A DNA stretch of 64,000 nt from Ailurus styani (Eukaryota; Chordata; Mammalia; Carnivora; Ailuridae): contig LNAC01000755.1 of assembly GCA_002007465.1 (NCBI GenBank), positions 44,623 to 108,622 of the forward strand, in the 5' to 3' direction. Below are positions 1 through 10,678 of this stretch, piece by piece (within the stretch, counting starts at the first letter, position 1; each line of letters opens with the position of its first letter). A program made the position numbers and the translations under genes. The notes beneath the pieces were generated by a model. That model saw only the letters and a list, made by a program, of their open reading frames with translations. It made no database searches and was not told where the DNA came from.

Positions 1-838
1 GCGGGGGTGGAAATGAAGAGAAAGAAGGTCAAGAAGTGGTTCCCTGGAGGCAGAGATTGCTGGGGTCACTTGGAGCTGGAGAAGTGGCTTTAGGGACTGT
101 TGAGGAGAGTTTTAGGATAAGTGTGTCTGGACCTCAGTCAACCAGTTCAGGTGTTTTCATTTACTGTAAGTCTGCTTAGATTCTGATTTTGAGCTTCCAT
201 GTTGCCAGGCTGACAAGCCCTGTGCAATCGTCATTTTGGGTGTCTTCTGCCTCCCTGGCTCATACTAGAGGATCTCTGGAAATAAAAGAAGATGGTCTGC
301 AAGGGGGGAGGGCCACTGGTCTACACAGATGAACTCTGAGGTATCCATGCTCCTGCTTACCCAATGCTTACAGAATTGTGTACCTGGCAAAGGTCAGGAA
401 TATCTGCCATGTTTATGGTGACAACCTGACTTCTAGTGTCCTCCTGTCATCCCGTGGTGGTCTCCATCCCTGCAGTACACAGAACCAAGAGCGAAGCCTT
501 CCTCTGTCTACTCAGGGTGTAATTTTCAGAACAAAGCTGGCGTGGATGAAGGATGAAGTGTTTGAAGGCTCCCTGTGTGGAACACTTCCCTTATTGTATT
601 GATTGTTCCAGGCCAAGCCTGAGCCAGAATTTTCTGGAGCTGCAGGAAGTACAAACACATCAGCTAGCCCTGCCCCATCCTGGAGGAGAGAGGGGTTGAT
701 TTCGTGCTTGTACACTGACTTGCAGGCTTTCCTTCTATCATCTCCCAGTTTGCTGTTTTGCTACTCATGTCCTTCTCTCCATTGTTAGTCTCCTTGGTTT
801 TCTTCATCTGAGTTACTTATTGGCACAGTGATTCTACA
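1..838. other. unique sequence, no gene seen
   Basis: Mixed-composition DNA with no domain-bearing frame. Frames of up to 74 codons exist on both strands near 378-788, but they overlap each other and show no family signature. Confidence 0.6.
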
Positions 839-960
839 TTTAGCTGAAGATAACTCAGATACTTACTGAGCCTGTGCTATGGACCAGGGACACCAGCACA
901 GGAGTGAGTAAGCACTTTCTCCTGCCCTGATGGAGCCAGTCTAATGCCACTAGACCTCCA
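839..960 (-). repeat. possible MIR/L2-type relic
   Basis: The stretch reads like the familiar 'ttactgagcacctactatgtgccagg' class of mammalian-wide repeat ends, here 'cttactgagcctgtgctatgg', followed by a 'cctgccctgatggagcc' segment. It is heavily diverged, so the assignment is tentative. Confidence 0.3.
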
Positions 961-1365
961 GAGGCATAGCAGTGAAGAAGGGACCATGCCCTACATGGTC
1001 TGGCTCCTGGCTTAAGGACCCACCCAAGGTGAATAAGAGAGAGGTGTGGGAGGCGGCAATGACAGATCTCCACCCAAAGGGCACATGGCAATAAATGCTT
1101 TGTTTTTATCCAGCCCTACCCTTGCAGTCTGAAGACTCAAGGAGACAGGTTCCCAGGGCAGGAGAAGGTGCTGATGGGTGAGAAAATATTCCAAACAAAT
1201 TTGAGTCAAGGCCTTACACTTTCTCAGCTTCACCCCCAATTTACTCTACACTGTGCCTCTCAATGAATAGTGGATTTCATTCTGAGACAATGAAGGACTA
1301 TGAAAGAACTAGTTAAAGGGGATTAAGAGCACATTTATCTTGATGAGCCCTCAGAAATATATTGT
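961..1365. other. unique sequence, no gene seen
   Basis: Two short overlapping minus-strand frames occur (855-1091 and 1012-1239), with no recognisable motif. Nothing else is seen. Confidence 0.5.
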
Positions 1366-1432
1366 TGAATCATTACAATGTATACCTGAAATTGATATAA
1401 CACTGTGTTAATCATACTTGAAGAAAAAATAA
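1366..1432 (+). mobile_element. LINE-1 3' end fragment
   Basis: The text resembles the carnivore L1 terminus: 'gaatcattacaatg', 'tacctgaaattgatataac' and 'gtgttaatcatact', ending in an A-rich tail. Only the last tens of bases remain, so this is a severely 5'-truncated copy. Confidence 0.6.
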
Positions 1433-1964
1433 TAAGGAAGTAAATAAATAACTAAATAAGAGCCAGCATACAGAAAAACCTGAAAGATAAAGAAAGTAAA
1501 AGAAAAATATAACAAAAGTCTGAGGAAAAATGCAGATGGCTCAGAGACCAGCTCAGGAGTTTAGAAAAGTAAGTCCTCAGACTCTCGTAGAAAATGCTGA
1601 CAACATGATCTCTGAGGCATAATTTGAGCATAGAAGATTCGGAGGAGTGAGTGACACAGAAGAAATCAAGGCCAAAGCTGGCAGAATGCACAGCCAAAGT
1701 AAGCAGACAAGAAAAAAGTAAAAATGATATGGACACAAAGACTAATTCAGAAGCCACAAAACAGGAAGCCTCATTGAAAAAAACAATCAGCAAGGACAGC
1801 CTGAGGAAACTACACAAAAGGAACCCAGTATCACCATAATTTGATTTCCTAACAAAGGGTTTTAGAAAAGGGAAAAAGCTAAGTACATAGTAAAAGAAAA
1901 CTAAATATTCAGGCCAGACTTGACTCTGTCATTCACAAGGAATTATGGCATTTAGGTATGCCTT
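1433..1964. other. A-rich stretch with lysine-rich frame, unassigned
   Basis: This is a purine-rich stretch. A plus-strand frame at 1651-1839 (62 codons, opening with GTG) is rich in Lys, Ser and Thr, but its composition follows from the A-rich DNA and no family is recognised. It could be a decayed retrocopy or degraded L1 sequence. A minus-strand frame at 1452-1817 is its antisense shadow. Confidence 0.3.
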
Positions 1965-2233
1965 AAAAACAATGACAAAAACTGGATTCCTATACAACAC
2001 ACACAAAAATCAACTCAAAATAGATTTTAAATTTGAATGTTAAGACCTAAAAACCATAAAACTCCTAGAAGAAAATGCAGGGTGTAAACTCCTTGACATC
2101 CGTCTTAGCAGTGGCTTTTTGGATTTGACACTGAAAGCAAAAACAATAAAAGAAAAATAAACGAACAAGTAGAACTACATCCAACTAAAAACTTCTGCAC
2201 AGCAAAGGATACTATTAAGAAAATGAACAGGCA

Positions 2234-2415
2234 GGGTTTCTGGGTGACTCTGTCGGTTAAGCGTTCGATTTCAACTCAGGTCATGCATGATCTCAGGGTC
2301 CTGATGGGGCTCCCTGATTGGCGGGGAGTCTGCTTCTCCCTCTGCCCCTCCCCTGCTCTGTGCTCGCATGCGCTCACTCTCTGTCTCTTAAAAAAATAAA
2401 ATCTTTTAAAAAAAG
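2234..2415 (+). mobile_element. CAN-SINE (SINEC)
   Basis: The head is 'ttctgggtgactctgtcggt', followed by 'aactcaggtcatg', 'atctcagggtcctgatgggg', a CT-rich segment and an 'aaaaaaataaaatctttt' tail. It is inserted within the old L1. Flanks resemble an imperfect target-site duplication (gaaaatgaacaggca / ggaaatgcaaaggca). Confidence 0.85.
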
Positions 2416-2988
2416 GAAATGCAAAGGCAATCTATGGAATGGGAGAAAGCATGAGCAAATCATATATCTGATAAGGTATTACAGATGTACGCAAATCAAT
2501 AGCAAGAAACAAAGAACCAATTAAAAAATGGGCAGAGGAACCAAAAAGACATTTTTCTGAAGAAGATAGACAAATAGCAGGCACATGAAAAGGAGCTCAG
2601 CATCACTAATCCTCAGAGAAATGCAAATCAAAACCATAACGAGATACCACCTCATACCCTTAGAATGGCTACTTTCAGAAAGACCAGAGATGAGTGTTGG
2701 CAAAGATGTGGAAAAACCCTCATGTACTCTAGGTAGGAATGTAAATTGGTGCAGCCACTATGGAAAACAGTATAGAGGTTCCTCAAAAAATTAAAAATAG
2801 AACTATCATAGGATTCAGTAATCCCACTTCAGGGTTTATATGCAAAGGAATTGAAAACAGGATCTTGAAGAGATAGCTGATCTCCCATATTCATTGCAGC
2901 ATTATATGGAAATGGAAGTAGCCGAGATATGGAAACAACCTAAGTATTTGTCAACAGATGAATAGATAAAGAAGATGTGGGTATATAT

Positions 2989-3155
2989 GTCTGCCTTTGG
3001 CTCAGGTCATGATCTCAGGGTCCTGAGATCAAGCCCCCTTATCAGGCTCCCTGCTCAGTGGGGAGCCTGCTTCTCCCTCTCCCACTGCTGCTCTCTCTGT
3101 TTGTGCTCTCTCACTCTCTCTCTGCCAAATAAATAAATAAAATCTTAAAAAGAGA
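2989..3155 (+). mobile_element. CAN-SINE, 5'-truncated
   Basis: The sequence opens inside the element at 'gtctgcctttggctcaggtc', so the tRNA-like head is missing. It continues through 'atgatctcagggtcctgaga' and 'cagtggggagcctgcttctc' to 'aaataaataaataaaatctt'. It is nested in the L1 at 1965-3250. Confidence 0.85.
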
Positions 3156-3250
3156 GAGATAGTAGAGAAGTGGTGGTCAGGGGCTGGGTGGGTGGGGGAA
3201 ATAGGAAATACTGATAAAATGAGAAAAGAAAAACAGAAAAATGACTGATA

Positions 3251-3784
3251 GTGAGTCATCACTGAAAGTGATTTTCTTGATGTCCTTGGTTTTCTTCACT
3301 TGGCGCAGAGGCAGAAAAGGTAAGGGACGTAGGTGGGACAGAACTCGGGGTCTGCCTCTGCCAAGCTACACTTTCTGAAAGGATACTGAGGGATTCTGAG
3401 TGGAACAATGGATGTTCCAATAATTTCTTATTTAGCCAAATTGCTGTAAGTATAAAGACAGAGACAATGGACAGATATTCTCAAGCATGCCAGAAATCAG
3501 AGTGCTTAGCTGCTGTGAGCCCTTTTGATTAAGGGTTTTGAATAAAACTATTGAATGTCGAAATCCAGCCAAAATAGAAGTGAATAAAAGTACAGAGCTC
3601 GGTATAAGATTTGTGGTGAACCTGAAATCTGTTTAAATATTGAAAAAAAAAAAGATTGGGAATCCATGTGAATTATTGTCAGCACCTAGTATAAATGATA
3701 TAAAACTTACAAATGGTAAGATAACTTAGGAAAACATTTGGGTGGGAGAAGGGAAGAGCCATGCAAATGTATCATGTCCTCTTT
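3251..3784. other. unique sequence, no gene seen
   Basis: No motif-bearing frame and no recognised repeat. Short A-runs near 3641-3652 are the only simple sequence. Confidence 0.5.
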
Positions 3785-4012
3785 CTTTTTTTTTTCTTTT
3801 TTCTTTTTTCTTAACATATAATATACTACTTATTTCAGGGTACAGATCTATGATTCATCAGTCTTACACAATTCACAGCACTCACCATAGCACATACCCT
3901 CCCCAATTACTATCACCCAAGCCACCCCATTCCTCCACCCCTCCTCTCCAGCAGCCCTCAGTTTGTTTCCTGAGTTTAAGAGTCTCTTACGGTTTGTCTC
4001 ATGTCCTCTTTC
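3785..4012 (-). mobile_element. LINE-1 3' end, antisense
   Basis: A T-rich start (the poly-A tail in antisense) is followed by 'ttaacatataatatactact', 'cattcctccacccctcctct' and 'cagtttgtttcctgagttta', which is the reverse complement of the carnivore L1 3' UTR. It ends at 'ttacggtttgtctcatg'. The copy is strongly 5'-truncated. Confidence 0.75.
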
Positions 4013-4606
4013 TTAGCAGAAGAATTAATAGTTGCTGAGTTGAAAATGTTTTAAAAAATGAGGGCTATTCAGAGTTTTCATGATATTTTTGTTACCCTTA
4101 GAACAATCTTTAAGAAAGCCACCTCTCACAGGGAAGAAACATTTCTCTGAACTTTATGAATTCTTTGTTTTGCTGTCACATTTTTCCTTCCTTTTTTATT
4201 TTATGTATTTATTTATTTGGTCGTCACTATTTACCAGATGCTCTGAGTGCTGTAGGGGATTGGATATAACTGGTGAGCTAGCATTCATGAACAGGTGATG
4301 AGTGTTGCTATGGAAATGAAACCGGTGAAGTGATGGAGAATCAGAGGTGAGATGTGGCTAAGGCAGGTCTCTCTGCTGAGATGCTTAGGTGAGGTCCAGA
4401 GTGGGAGGCAGCCCAGCTAGAGAGCACAGGGCGCTAGCCTGAGCAGGAAGAGGCCTGTTCCAGAAACAGAACAAAGGCCTTGTTTTGGTGCCCTGTTTTG
4501 TTGGTACTCCAGCAGATGGTCAGACTACTGCATAATTTTGTCTCTACCATACTCTTCATGCCTTGGACTGTATCTTAGGTTTTCCCTATCTAGTTTTTCA
4601 GCTTTT
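4013..4606. other. unique sequence, no gene seen
   Basis: The frame at 4080-4298 has no recognised motif. A short A/T-rich run lies at 4191-4220. Confidence 0.5.
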
Positions 4607-4814
4607 AAGACTGTCTGGAAGATCACAAAACAAACTGAGGGTTACTGGGGGGTGGGAGTATAGGGATAGGGTGGATGGGTTATGGACATTGGGGAGGGTT
4701 TGTGCTATGGTGAGTGCTGTGAAAGATGTAAGCCTGATGATTCACAGACCTGTACCCCTGGGGCAAATAATAATAATAAAAATAAATTTAAAAAAAAAAG
4801 ACTGTCTGGAAGAT
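4607..4814 (+). mobile_element. young LINE-1 3' end with perfect target-site duplication
   Basis: The insert body is about 4624-4797: 'cacaaaacaaactgagggtt', a G-rich segment, 'gtgctatggtgagtgctgtg', 'cctgtacccctggggcaaat', (aat)n and poly-A. Both sides carry the identical 17-bp AAGACTGTCTGGAAGAT (4607-4623 and 4798-4814). Only about 175 bp of L1 were integrated. It shares its 3' UTR with the copies at 10138 and 44929. Confidence 0.95.
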
Positions 4815-4834
4815 GCTCAATGAATATATAAAGC

Positions 4835-4880
4835 TAGATAAATGAATGAATGAATGGATGAATGAATGAATGGATGAATT
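4835..4880. repeat. (ATGA)n / (GGATGAAT)n microsatellite
   Basis: Repeats of 'aatgaatgaatggatg' occur directly after a 'gctcaatgaata' motif that resembles the end of a MIR or L2 element, from which such arrays often grow. Confidence 0.8.
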
Positions 4881-4940
4881 CTTTGAAAGTGTCAGATTAA
4901 TGACATATCACAGTTTGTGGCATTAGCTGTTTTTTTATGT

Positions 4941-5147
4941 TAAAGTTTAATATGTTTTTAAAGATTTTATTTATTTGACAGAGAGAGCAAGCAAGTGTGA
5001 GTGGGGGAGGGGCACAGGGAGAAGCAGACTTCCCACTGAGCAGGGAGCTCAACTCAGGGCCTGATCACAGGACCCTGGAATCATGACCCAAGCCAAAGGC
5101 AGACACCTAACCAACTGAGCCACCCAGACACCCCTAAAGTTTAATAT
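4941..5147 (-). mobile_element. CAN-SINE, antisense, with target-site duplication
   Basis: The body is 4954-5134: 'aaagattttatttatttgac', a GA-rich segment, 'cctggaatcatgaccc' and 'aactgagccacccagacacc'. It is the reverse complement of a full element. The 13-bp TAAAGTTTAATAT flanks it at 4941-4953 and 5135-5147. Confidence 0.95.
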
Positions 5148-5191
5148 TTTTAGAGTAGGTTGCTTTTTGGAAACATTTTCTAGCATGTGAT

Positions 5192-5431
5192 TTAGGCTTC
5201 TAATGACGGCCCACGAAACCAGACAATTCGATATTCTGTCATCCTCTGATGAACCGCATGCATTTGTCTTCTAAGACATTTAGGTTCTAAGATACATGGG
5301 CGGTCAGAGAAATTGAATTTATGGCCAAGATCCTCATCCGTATTTATTTGAGAATAAAGTAAGTTGAGATATTTTCTATCAGGTTCAGGAGAATCTTCTG
5401 GAAGCAACACCTTTGCTAACTTCATGCTCAC
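5192..5431 (-). other. orphan 79-codon open frame, possible exon or retrocopy fragment
   Basis: The frame opens at GTG (5431) and runs to TAA. A stop (TAG) lies immediately upstream, so it cannot extend in genomic DNA. The encoded peptide has a mixed, protein-like composition without low complexity (it includes LLPEDSPEPDRKYLNLLYSQ and a basic Cys/His/Arg stretch). The DNA holds several CpGs (about 5207, 5213, 5229, 5256, 5301, 5339), unlike the depleted surroundings. I do not recognise the family. No clear polypyrimidine tract plus AG acceptor is seen. Alternatives are a decayed retrocopy, an exon of an unrecognised gene, or chance. Confidence 0.3.
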
Positions 5432-6334
5432 CTATTCTTTACCCTATAGATATTGAAATCTCAAATATGACTTTTGAAAGCAGGGTAATAAGTAATTTTA
5501 GTTCCTTTAAAATAAATGTATCTTCTCTGCTTGGTGGGAATTTGCACTTTGACAAACAAATACACAGATTCATTATTTTAAGTTGGCTGTGACTTACTGG
5601 TTATATGTGGAATGCTCTGAGTCTAAACTCCGTGACGGAGGGGGGCAAAAATGGTCTCTTAGATGCCCAGTTTGGTAAGATTAGTGGAGGGTCACTGACA
5701 CAGAGGTGGTGGGGAGAGATCCCAGGAATGGTGTTCTAAAGTTATTTTTTGTATTTGAAACACAGGCTGGAACATCCTTTGAACCAGTTTTTCAACATGA
5801 AATCTATATCCTGTCCACTGAGAATTTTGCCCCATTTTCCTCTCTGTATATATGAAACAATAGGTATTTCAGGGTTTCCATTACAGAAATCTATAAAATT
5901 GAGTTTTGTCTTGACTAGCTATGGTTTACAGAGATTTTGGTGGCTTCCATTAGGACACGAGTCTTGCCACTACCTTGACATACCATTTGCAACTATGCAT
6001 TTCCTGGACATGTGTGTGACTGCATTGTCCCCAGGATCTGCCCTCTTGGTCCCGATGGTCTGCTCTTCCTTTCTGAGCAATTGGACTGGCTTGGTCAGCA
6101 GGCCATGAGCACTGCCCTTAAAAAGGCCACTGGCCTCCTGGATTTAGGATGAAGTCTCTTATAACTCTGTGGTTCCTGATCTTTATTATGTAATAACATT
6201 CAGACAACTGACACAGTGTGCCGTTTAAACAAAGTTTTCCGTGAATCTTTTGCAAGTGAAGAGAAGCTTGTCTGCTGGTTTGTGATGCTCATTCACTGCC
6301 CCAGAGAGGCTGGGAAGGCCAGCTGGGGCATGAG
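5432..6334. other. unique sequence, no gene seen
   Basis: The longest frame (5749-6108, plus, 119 codons from a TTG-type start) is rich in Phe, Leu and Ser but shows no signal peptide plus domain arrangement or family motif. I treat it as chance. Confidence 0.5.
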
Positions 6335-6430
6335 CCAGAATTTGAATCCCAGTCTCCAGATGGCACCTGCTTTGTGACCTGACCCTCTCAGAGCCTCTTT
6401 TTTCTCACCTCTAAACAGGGTACACTAGTC
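6335..6430 (+). repeat. MIR relic
   Basis: It contains 'gaatttgaatcccagtctcc', 'ctttgtgacctgacc' and 'tcagagcctcttttttctca', the core order of a MIR SINE in sense orientation. Confidence 0.65.
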
Positions 6431-6742
6431 CGATTTCTTGTTTTCCTTGGCATTGTTGTCGTTGCTTCTTTGTCCTTTGGCCAGAAAATACCCGAAACTG
6501 GATAGCACTGGAAAGTAGGTCCCTGGAGTCCTGAGGAATCCTAGTCAGCTGGGTCTCAGGACCTGGTGGCTCGAGAAGGCAGTGCTATGGGGAGCCCAAG
6601 CCTGTGTCTCCCTGACACAGCTCCTTTTCCTGTTGTGTGACTGTCACTCTCTCTGCATGCTGCCTGGCTTCCTCCCAAGTCTCCACATTCACACAGGGGG
6701 CACATGGTCCCCAGCTGCTCCCTCACTTCAGAGAGCTACCAT

Positions 6743-6786
6743 CTATGACACCAGGAGCAACTCCACCTATGACACCAAGAGCAACT
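6743..6786. repeat. 24-bp tandem duplication
   Basis: The unit 'ctatgacaccaggagcaact' plus 'ccac' (6743-6766) is followed by a partial second copy 'ctatgacaccaagagcaact' (6767-6786) with one mismatch. Confidence 0.85.
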
Positions 6787-6787
6787 A

Positions 6788-6812
6788 AAGTAATAAATAA
6801 ATAAATAAATAA
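6788..6812. repeat. (AAAT)n simple repeat
   Basis: 'taataaataaataaataaat' lies at the 5' edge of the downstream L1 fragment. Confidence 0.85.
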
Positions 6813-8090
6813 GTTGGACCACATGAAAATTGAAAACCTTTGTACCACAAACAATACCTTCAAAGAGGCAGAATGAGAGAAAATATTTGCCAAATCCTAT
6901 CTGATGAAGGACTCCTATCCAGAATATATAAAGAATGTTTATAACTCAATAATAAAAAGACAAATAGGGGCATGTGGGTGGCTCAGTCGGTTAAGCATCC
7001 AACTCTTGATTTTAGCTTAGGTCATGATTTCAGGGTGTGAGATCAAGCCCCACATCAGGCTCCACACTGAGCATGGAGCCTGCTTAAGATTCTCTCCCTC
7101 TCTCTGTCCCTCCTGCTCATGTGCACTCTCTCTCTCTTAAAAAAGAAATACAAGTAAGAGCCCAGTAAAAAAGTAGACAAAAAACTCAGATAGGCATTTC
7201 TCCAGAGAAGATGTACAAATGAGCAACAAGCACATGGAAAGATGCTCAACATACCAGTCATCAGGGAAGTGCAAATCAAAACCCCAGTGATACCAATTTA
7301 TACCCACCAGGATGTCTAGAACCAAAAACACAAGCAAACAAACAAACAAACAAAACCAAGAGAAACAGGTGTTGGTGAGGAGGTGGAGAAATTGGAACCA
7401 TTGCATATTGCTGGTAGGAGTATATAATGGCACAGCCTCTTTGAAAAACAGTTTGGCAGTTCCTCAAAAAGTTAAATGTAGAACTTCCATATGACCCAGC
7501 AATTCCACTCCTAGGTATATACTGAAGAGAAATAAAAACCTATGTCCCCACAAAAACTTGTACATGATTATTCATTAGCACTTTTTATAATAACCAAAAA
7601 GTAGAACCAACCCAAATATCCATTGATTAATGGATAAATAACATCTAGCATATCATGGTATACTGAATATTGTGGTGTATGACAGAATATAGTATGTACC
7701 AATAAAAAAATCAAAGTACTGATATGTGCTACAACATGAATGACCCTTGAAAACATTGCGCTAAGAGAAGCTAGTCACGAAGACCACATATTTTGATTCC
7801 ATTTTTATGAAATGTCCAGAATAAGTAAATTTATAGAGACAGAAAGTAGATTAGTGGTTGTCTAAAGCTGAGGAACTCAGAGAGAATGACAAGTGGTTGC
7901 CAGTAGGTATGGAGTTTCTTTTAGGGGAATGAAAATGTCCCAGAATTAGATTGTGGTGATAGTTGCACAACTCTGAAAATACTAAAATTCATTGAATTGT
8001 AATATTAAATAAGTAAACCATACAGTCAGTGAATTGTATCTGAATGCTCAGTAAAATTGTTTAAAAACTTAAAAAATAAAAAGAATCTTT
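6813..8090 (+). mobile_element. old LINE-1 ORF2 3' end and 3' UTR, split by a SINE
   Basis: Recognisable blocks are 'cctatctgatgaaggactcc', 'gtgcaaatcaaaacc', 'ttcctcaaaaagttaaa', 'gacccagcaattccactcct' and 'tgttataac'-type tail text ending near 'aaaaaataaaaag'. The coding frame is broken throughout. The SINE at 6966-7140 lies inside it. Confidence 0.75.
6966..7140 (+). mobile_element. CAN-SINE, older subfamily
   Basis: Head 'gggcatgtgggtggctcagt' with 'cggttaagcatccaactctt', then 'ttcagggtgtgagatcaagc', 'catggagcctgcttaagatt' and a CT-rich end. The 'aactcttgatttt' variant marks an older caniform subfamily. It splits the L1 around it. Confidence 0.9.
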
Positions 8091-8945
8091 ATTAAATCCT
8101 TATTCCAAATTCCTGGGAAAGGACCCTGATCCAGTTTGTGGGGGGCCAACCCCTGGCCCTAGAGTTGTATCCTGGTGTAAGAGCATGGTTACCATGAGGT
8201 TCGCATACCATTACCTGGCAACGCAGGGAGGCAGAGTGTGAATTAGAGAGAAGAGTGGTGTCCGCACATGAAGATCACACTAGTGTCTGCCTCAGGGAGT
8301 GATATTAAGAGGAAAATAAATAACTACCTGTGAGTCATCTAACATAGAGCCCAGCACACCCATACATGCTGATGGTAATGGCCACCTCCATGTCATGATA
8401 CTCCTGGAAGAGTGGTATGATATAGTGCATAAGTCAAAGCTCAAAACATAGTTGAGTAATGAACTTAACCTCCAGGAACCTGCAGATAAAGCCAAGAATG
8501 AAAAGGATCTTTAACTGAAAGACTGGATTGCCTGCTTGCCTGAGAATTGTTATAGGTTTCTGTCTGTATTGTATTATCATTAACTTTCTGTTGTTGCTGC
8601 CTACAATATTATATATTCAGGGGTTGCCAACAGAAGCGAATAACAAGACTGAGGGTGGAATGAGAATGGGAGTGAGCTTTCCATAATAAACCTTTGTATC
8701 TGACACTCAGAGCAAGAGCTTTAGTCAACATTTTAGGTTTCATCGTCTACCATGTAAATCATACCTACTTCTCGGCATTGAGGTAAGGAGGAAAGGAGAA
8801 CAGATATTTAAAACATGTGTATATCTGACAGACAATCACAAAGTCATAAATACTGTGATTGTAATATTAATAATCACAGTATGTGTAATATGTATATGTA
8901 CACTTATATATACTGTGTAAGTAATGAAGCTTTATATGAAAATGA
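8091..8945. other. unique sequence, no gene seen
   Basis: Nothing recognisable. An AT-rich stretch with runs of 'tatatgtac' lies at about 8880-8925. Confidence 0.5.
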
Positions 8946-9198
8946 AATTTTTTAATTATGGGGGCGCCTGGGTGGCTCACTCAGTTGAGTGTCTGAGCCC
9001 TGATTTTGGCTCAGATCATCATCTCAGGGTCATGAGATCGAGCCATGCATCGCGACTCCCCATTCAGTGGGGAGTCTGTTTCTCTCTCTCTCTCTCTCCC
9101 CCCCCTCCATCTTGTCCCTCCCTCCACTAGAGTATTCGCATGTACTCTCTCTCTTTCTAAAATAACTTAAAAAAATCTTTAAATTTTTTTTAATTATG
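8946..9198 (+). mobile_element. CAN-SINE with duplicated target
   Basis: The body is 8961-9180: 'ggggcgcctgggtggctcac', 'gctcagatcatcatctcagg', 'gatcgagccatgcatcg' and a long CT-rich segment. A T-rich target ending in 'ttttaattatg' lies at 8946-8960 and again at 9181-9198. Confidence 0.93.
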
Positions 9199-10054
9199 CC
9201 CATAAAAGACTTTACAAATAAACAAAAGAAAATAAATTGAAATCCCCAAATTCCTGTCTCCCAAACAACTACTATTGGTGTCTATCTGGAATGATTTTAT
9301 TTATTTATTGCTATACAAAGGTAATGGATCAGGCTAGTCATATTTTCCTTTTCCCTGAACATTTGCTAAATATCCTTGTGAGCTAATAGATATGGATTTG
9401 TATCATCATTTCGAGGTTTTTTTTTTTTTACTTTTTATTTTCAGATAATTTTAGACTTACAGAAGTTTGTAAGACTCAGCTTATTGGCAGCTTCCTTTAG
9501 CCTATCAGGGTTCCATAGACTTCTTACCCTTAGTTCTTAGGTTTTATATTTTTCCCCTAAGCCATTATTCTGACTAAAAGTTATTGCTAGATTTTGAATC
9601 TATGATTTATAACAATAGAGTGAGAGCTCTACCCTTTATTTGATCCTTGCTTCTAAAATTTAGTTCTGTGGCTGAAATCCTTAGTTTAATCTCTTATTAT
9701 TTGAATATTAGAAGCTGTTTCAACTTCCCATTTGGTGGATCCCTGAATTTATGGATTCGGTTTCCTTTCATTACTGTTTGTAAATCAGCCAGGTCTTTTC
9801 TGAGCTCACCTCTTCTTTGTATCACCGAACCTAGCTAACAGTGACCCCCCCAACACATGAATGACATTCTGCCTTGTACCCCTAATTAAGTGCAGGATCT
9901 GCACTCCAGGTGTTCATTGGAAATCATTTTAATGACTCATCATTTTCCCAACCTCAGATAAAAGTGTCCTTACCATTCTCTGCCCAACCCCTGAGGCTAG
10001 ATCTACATAAAGTAATATGTTTTACAAAAGCAGCCCACGAGTAGGTACCTGTTT
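9199..10054. other. unique AT-rich sequence, no gene seen
   Basis: It holds a T-run at 9419-9430 followed by 'cagataattttagacttaca', which may be an old L1 scrap. The 63-codon frame at 9647-9838 has no motif. Confidence 0.45.
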
Positions 10055-10126
10055 CTGTATCAATCATCATAAACTCTTTTATGCTTTAATAATCCACAAC
10101 TTCAAAATCTCAGTGGCTTACAAAAG

Positions 10127-10378
10127 TTTGTTTCTTAAGATGGGATGGGGAAGGAGACAAACCATAAGAGACTCCTAATCTCACAAAACAAACTGAGGGT
10201 TACTGGGGGCTGGGAGGGTAGGGATAGGGCGGATGGGTTAAGGACATTGGGGAAGGTTTGTGCTATGGTGAGTGCTGTGAAAGGTGTAAGCCTGATGATT
10301 CACAGACCTGTACCCCTGGGGCAAAAAAAAAAAAAAAAAAGACATGTAAATCTCAAAAAAAAAAAAATTTGTTTCTTA
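10127..10378 (+). mobile_element. young LINE-1 3' end with two poly-A tracts
   Basis: The insert body is 10138-10367. It opens at 'gatgggatggggaaggagac', matching the 44929 copy, and ends 'cctgtacccctggggc' plus poly-A. A 14-base 'gacatgtaaatctc' then separates this from a second A-run. The 11-bp target TTTGTTTCTTA lies at 10127-10137 and 10368-10378, outside both A-tracts, so both belong to one integrated molecule. Confidence 0.93.
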
Positions 10379-10447
10379 TTCCCATTCTGTGTCCATCCTT
10401 GGTGAGCATGCGCCCCTGGGCTGCAGACTGATGGAGGAGCCCTTCAC

Positions 10448-10678
10448 AAAACATTGCAGGTGGGGTGCCTGGGTGGCTCAGTGGGTTAAGCCTCTGCCTT
10501 CAGCTCAGGTCATGATCTCAGGGTCCTGGGGTTCAGCCCTGCGTTGGGCTCTCTGCTCACCAGGGAGCCTGCTTCCTCCTCTCTCTCTGCCTGCCTCTCT
10601 GCCTACTTGTAATCTTTCTCTCTCTCTATCAAATAAATAAATAAAATCTTAAAAAAAAAAAAAAAACATTGCAGGTGG
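10448..10678 (+). mobile_element. CAN-SINE, musteloid-type tail, perfect target-site duplication
   Basis: The body is 10464-10662: 'ggtgcctgggtggctcagtg', 'ggttaagcctctgccttcag', 'gcttcctcctctctctctgc', 'ctgcctctctgcctacttgt' and poly-A. A 16-bp duplication AAAACATTGCAGGTGG flanks it (10448-10463, 10663-10678). The low divergence suggests a recent insertion. Confidence 0.96.

Larger units (their letters stand above)
1965..3250 (+). mobile_element. old LINE-1, ORF2 3' part and 3' UTR, broken by two SINEs
   Basis: Decayed L1 text can be followed: the 'aaaccataaaactcctagaagaaaa' region of ORF2, 'acttctgcacagcaaagga', 'atgcaaatcaaaaccataa' with 'gagataccacctcatacc', then 'ggttcctcaaaaaattaaaa'. 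Stops and frameshifts are frequent. CAN-SINEs at 2234-2415 and 2989-3155 interrupt it, so the L1 is older than both. The text resumes after the second SINE as 'gtggtggtcaggggctggg'. Confidence 0.75.

Noticed and set aside
8961..9180. tRNA-like A-box and B-box motifs that might indicate a tRNA gene (also in the other SINEs).
   Set aside because: They are the internal pol III promoter of the tRNA-derived SINE head; no cloverleaf with intact anticodon arm is expected or seen.
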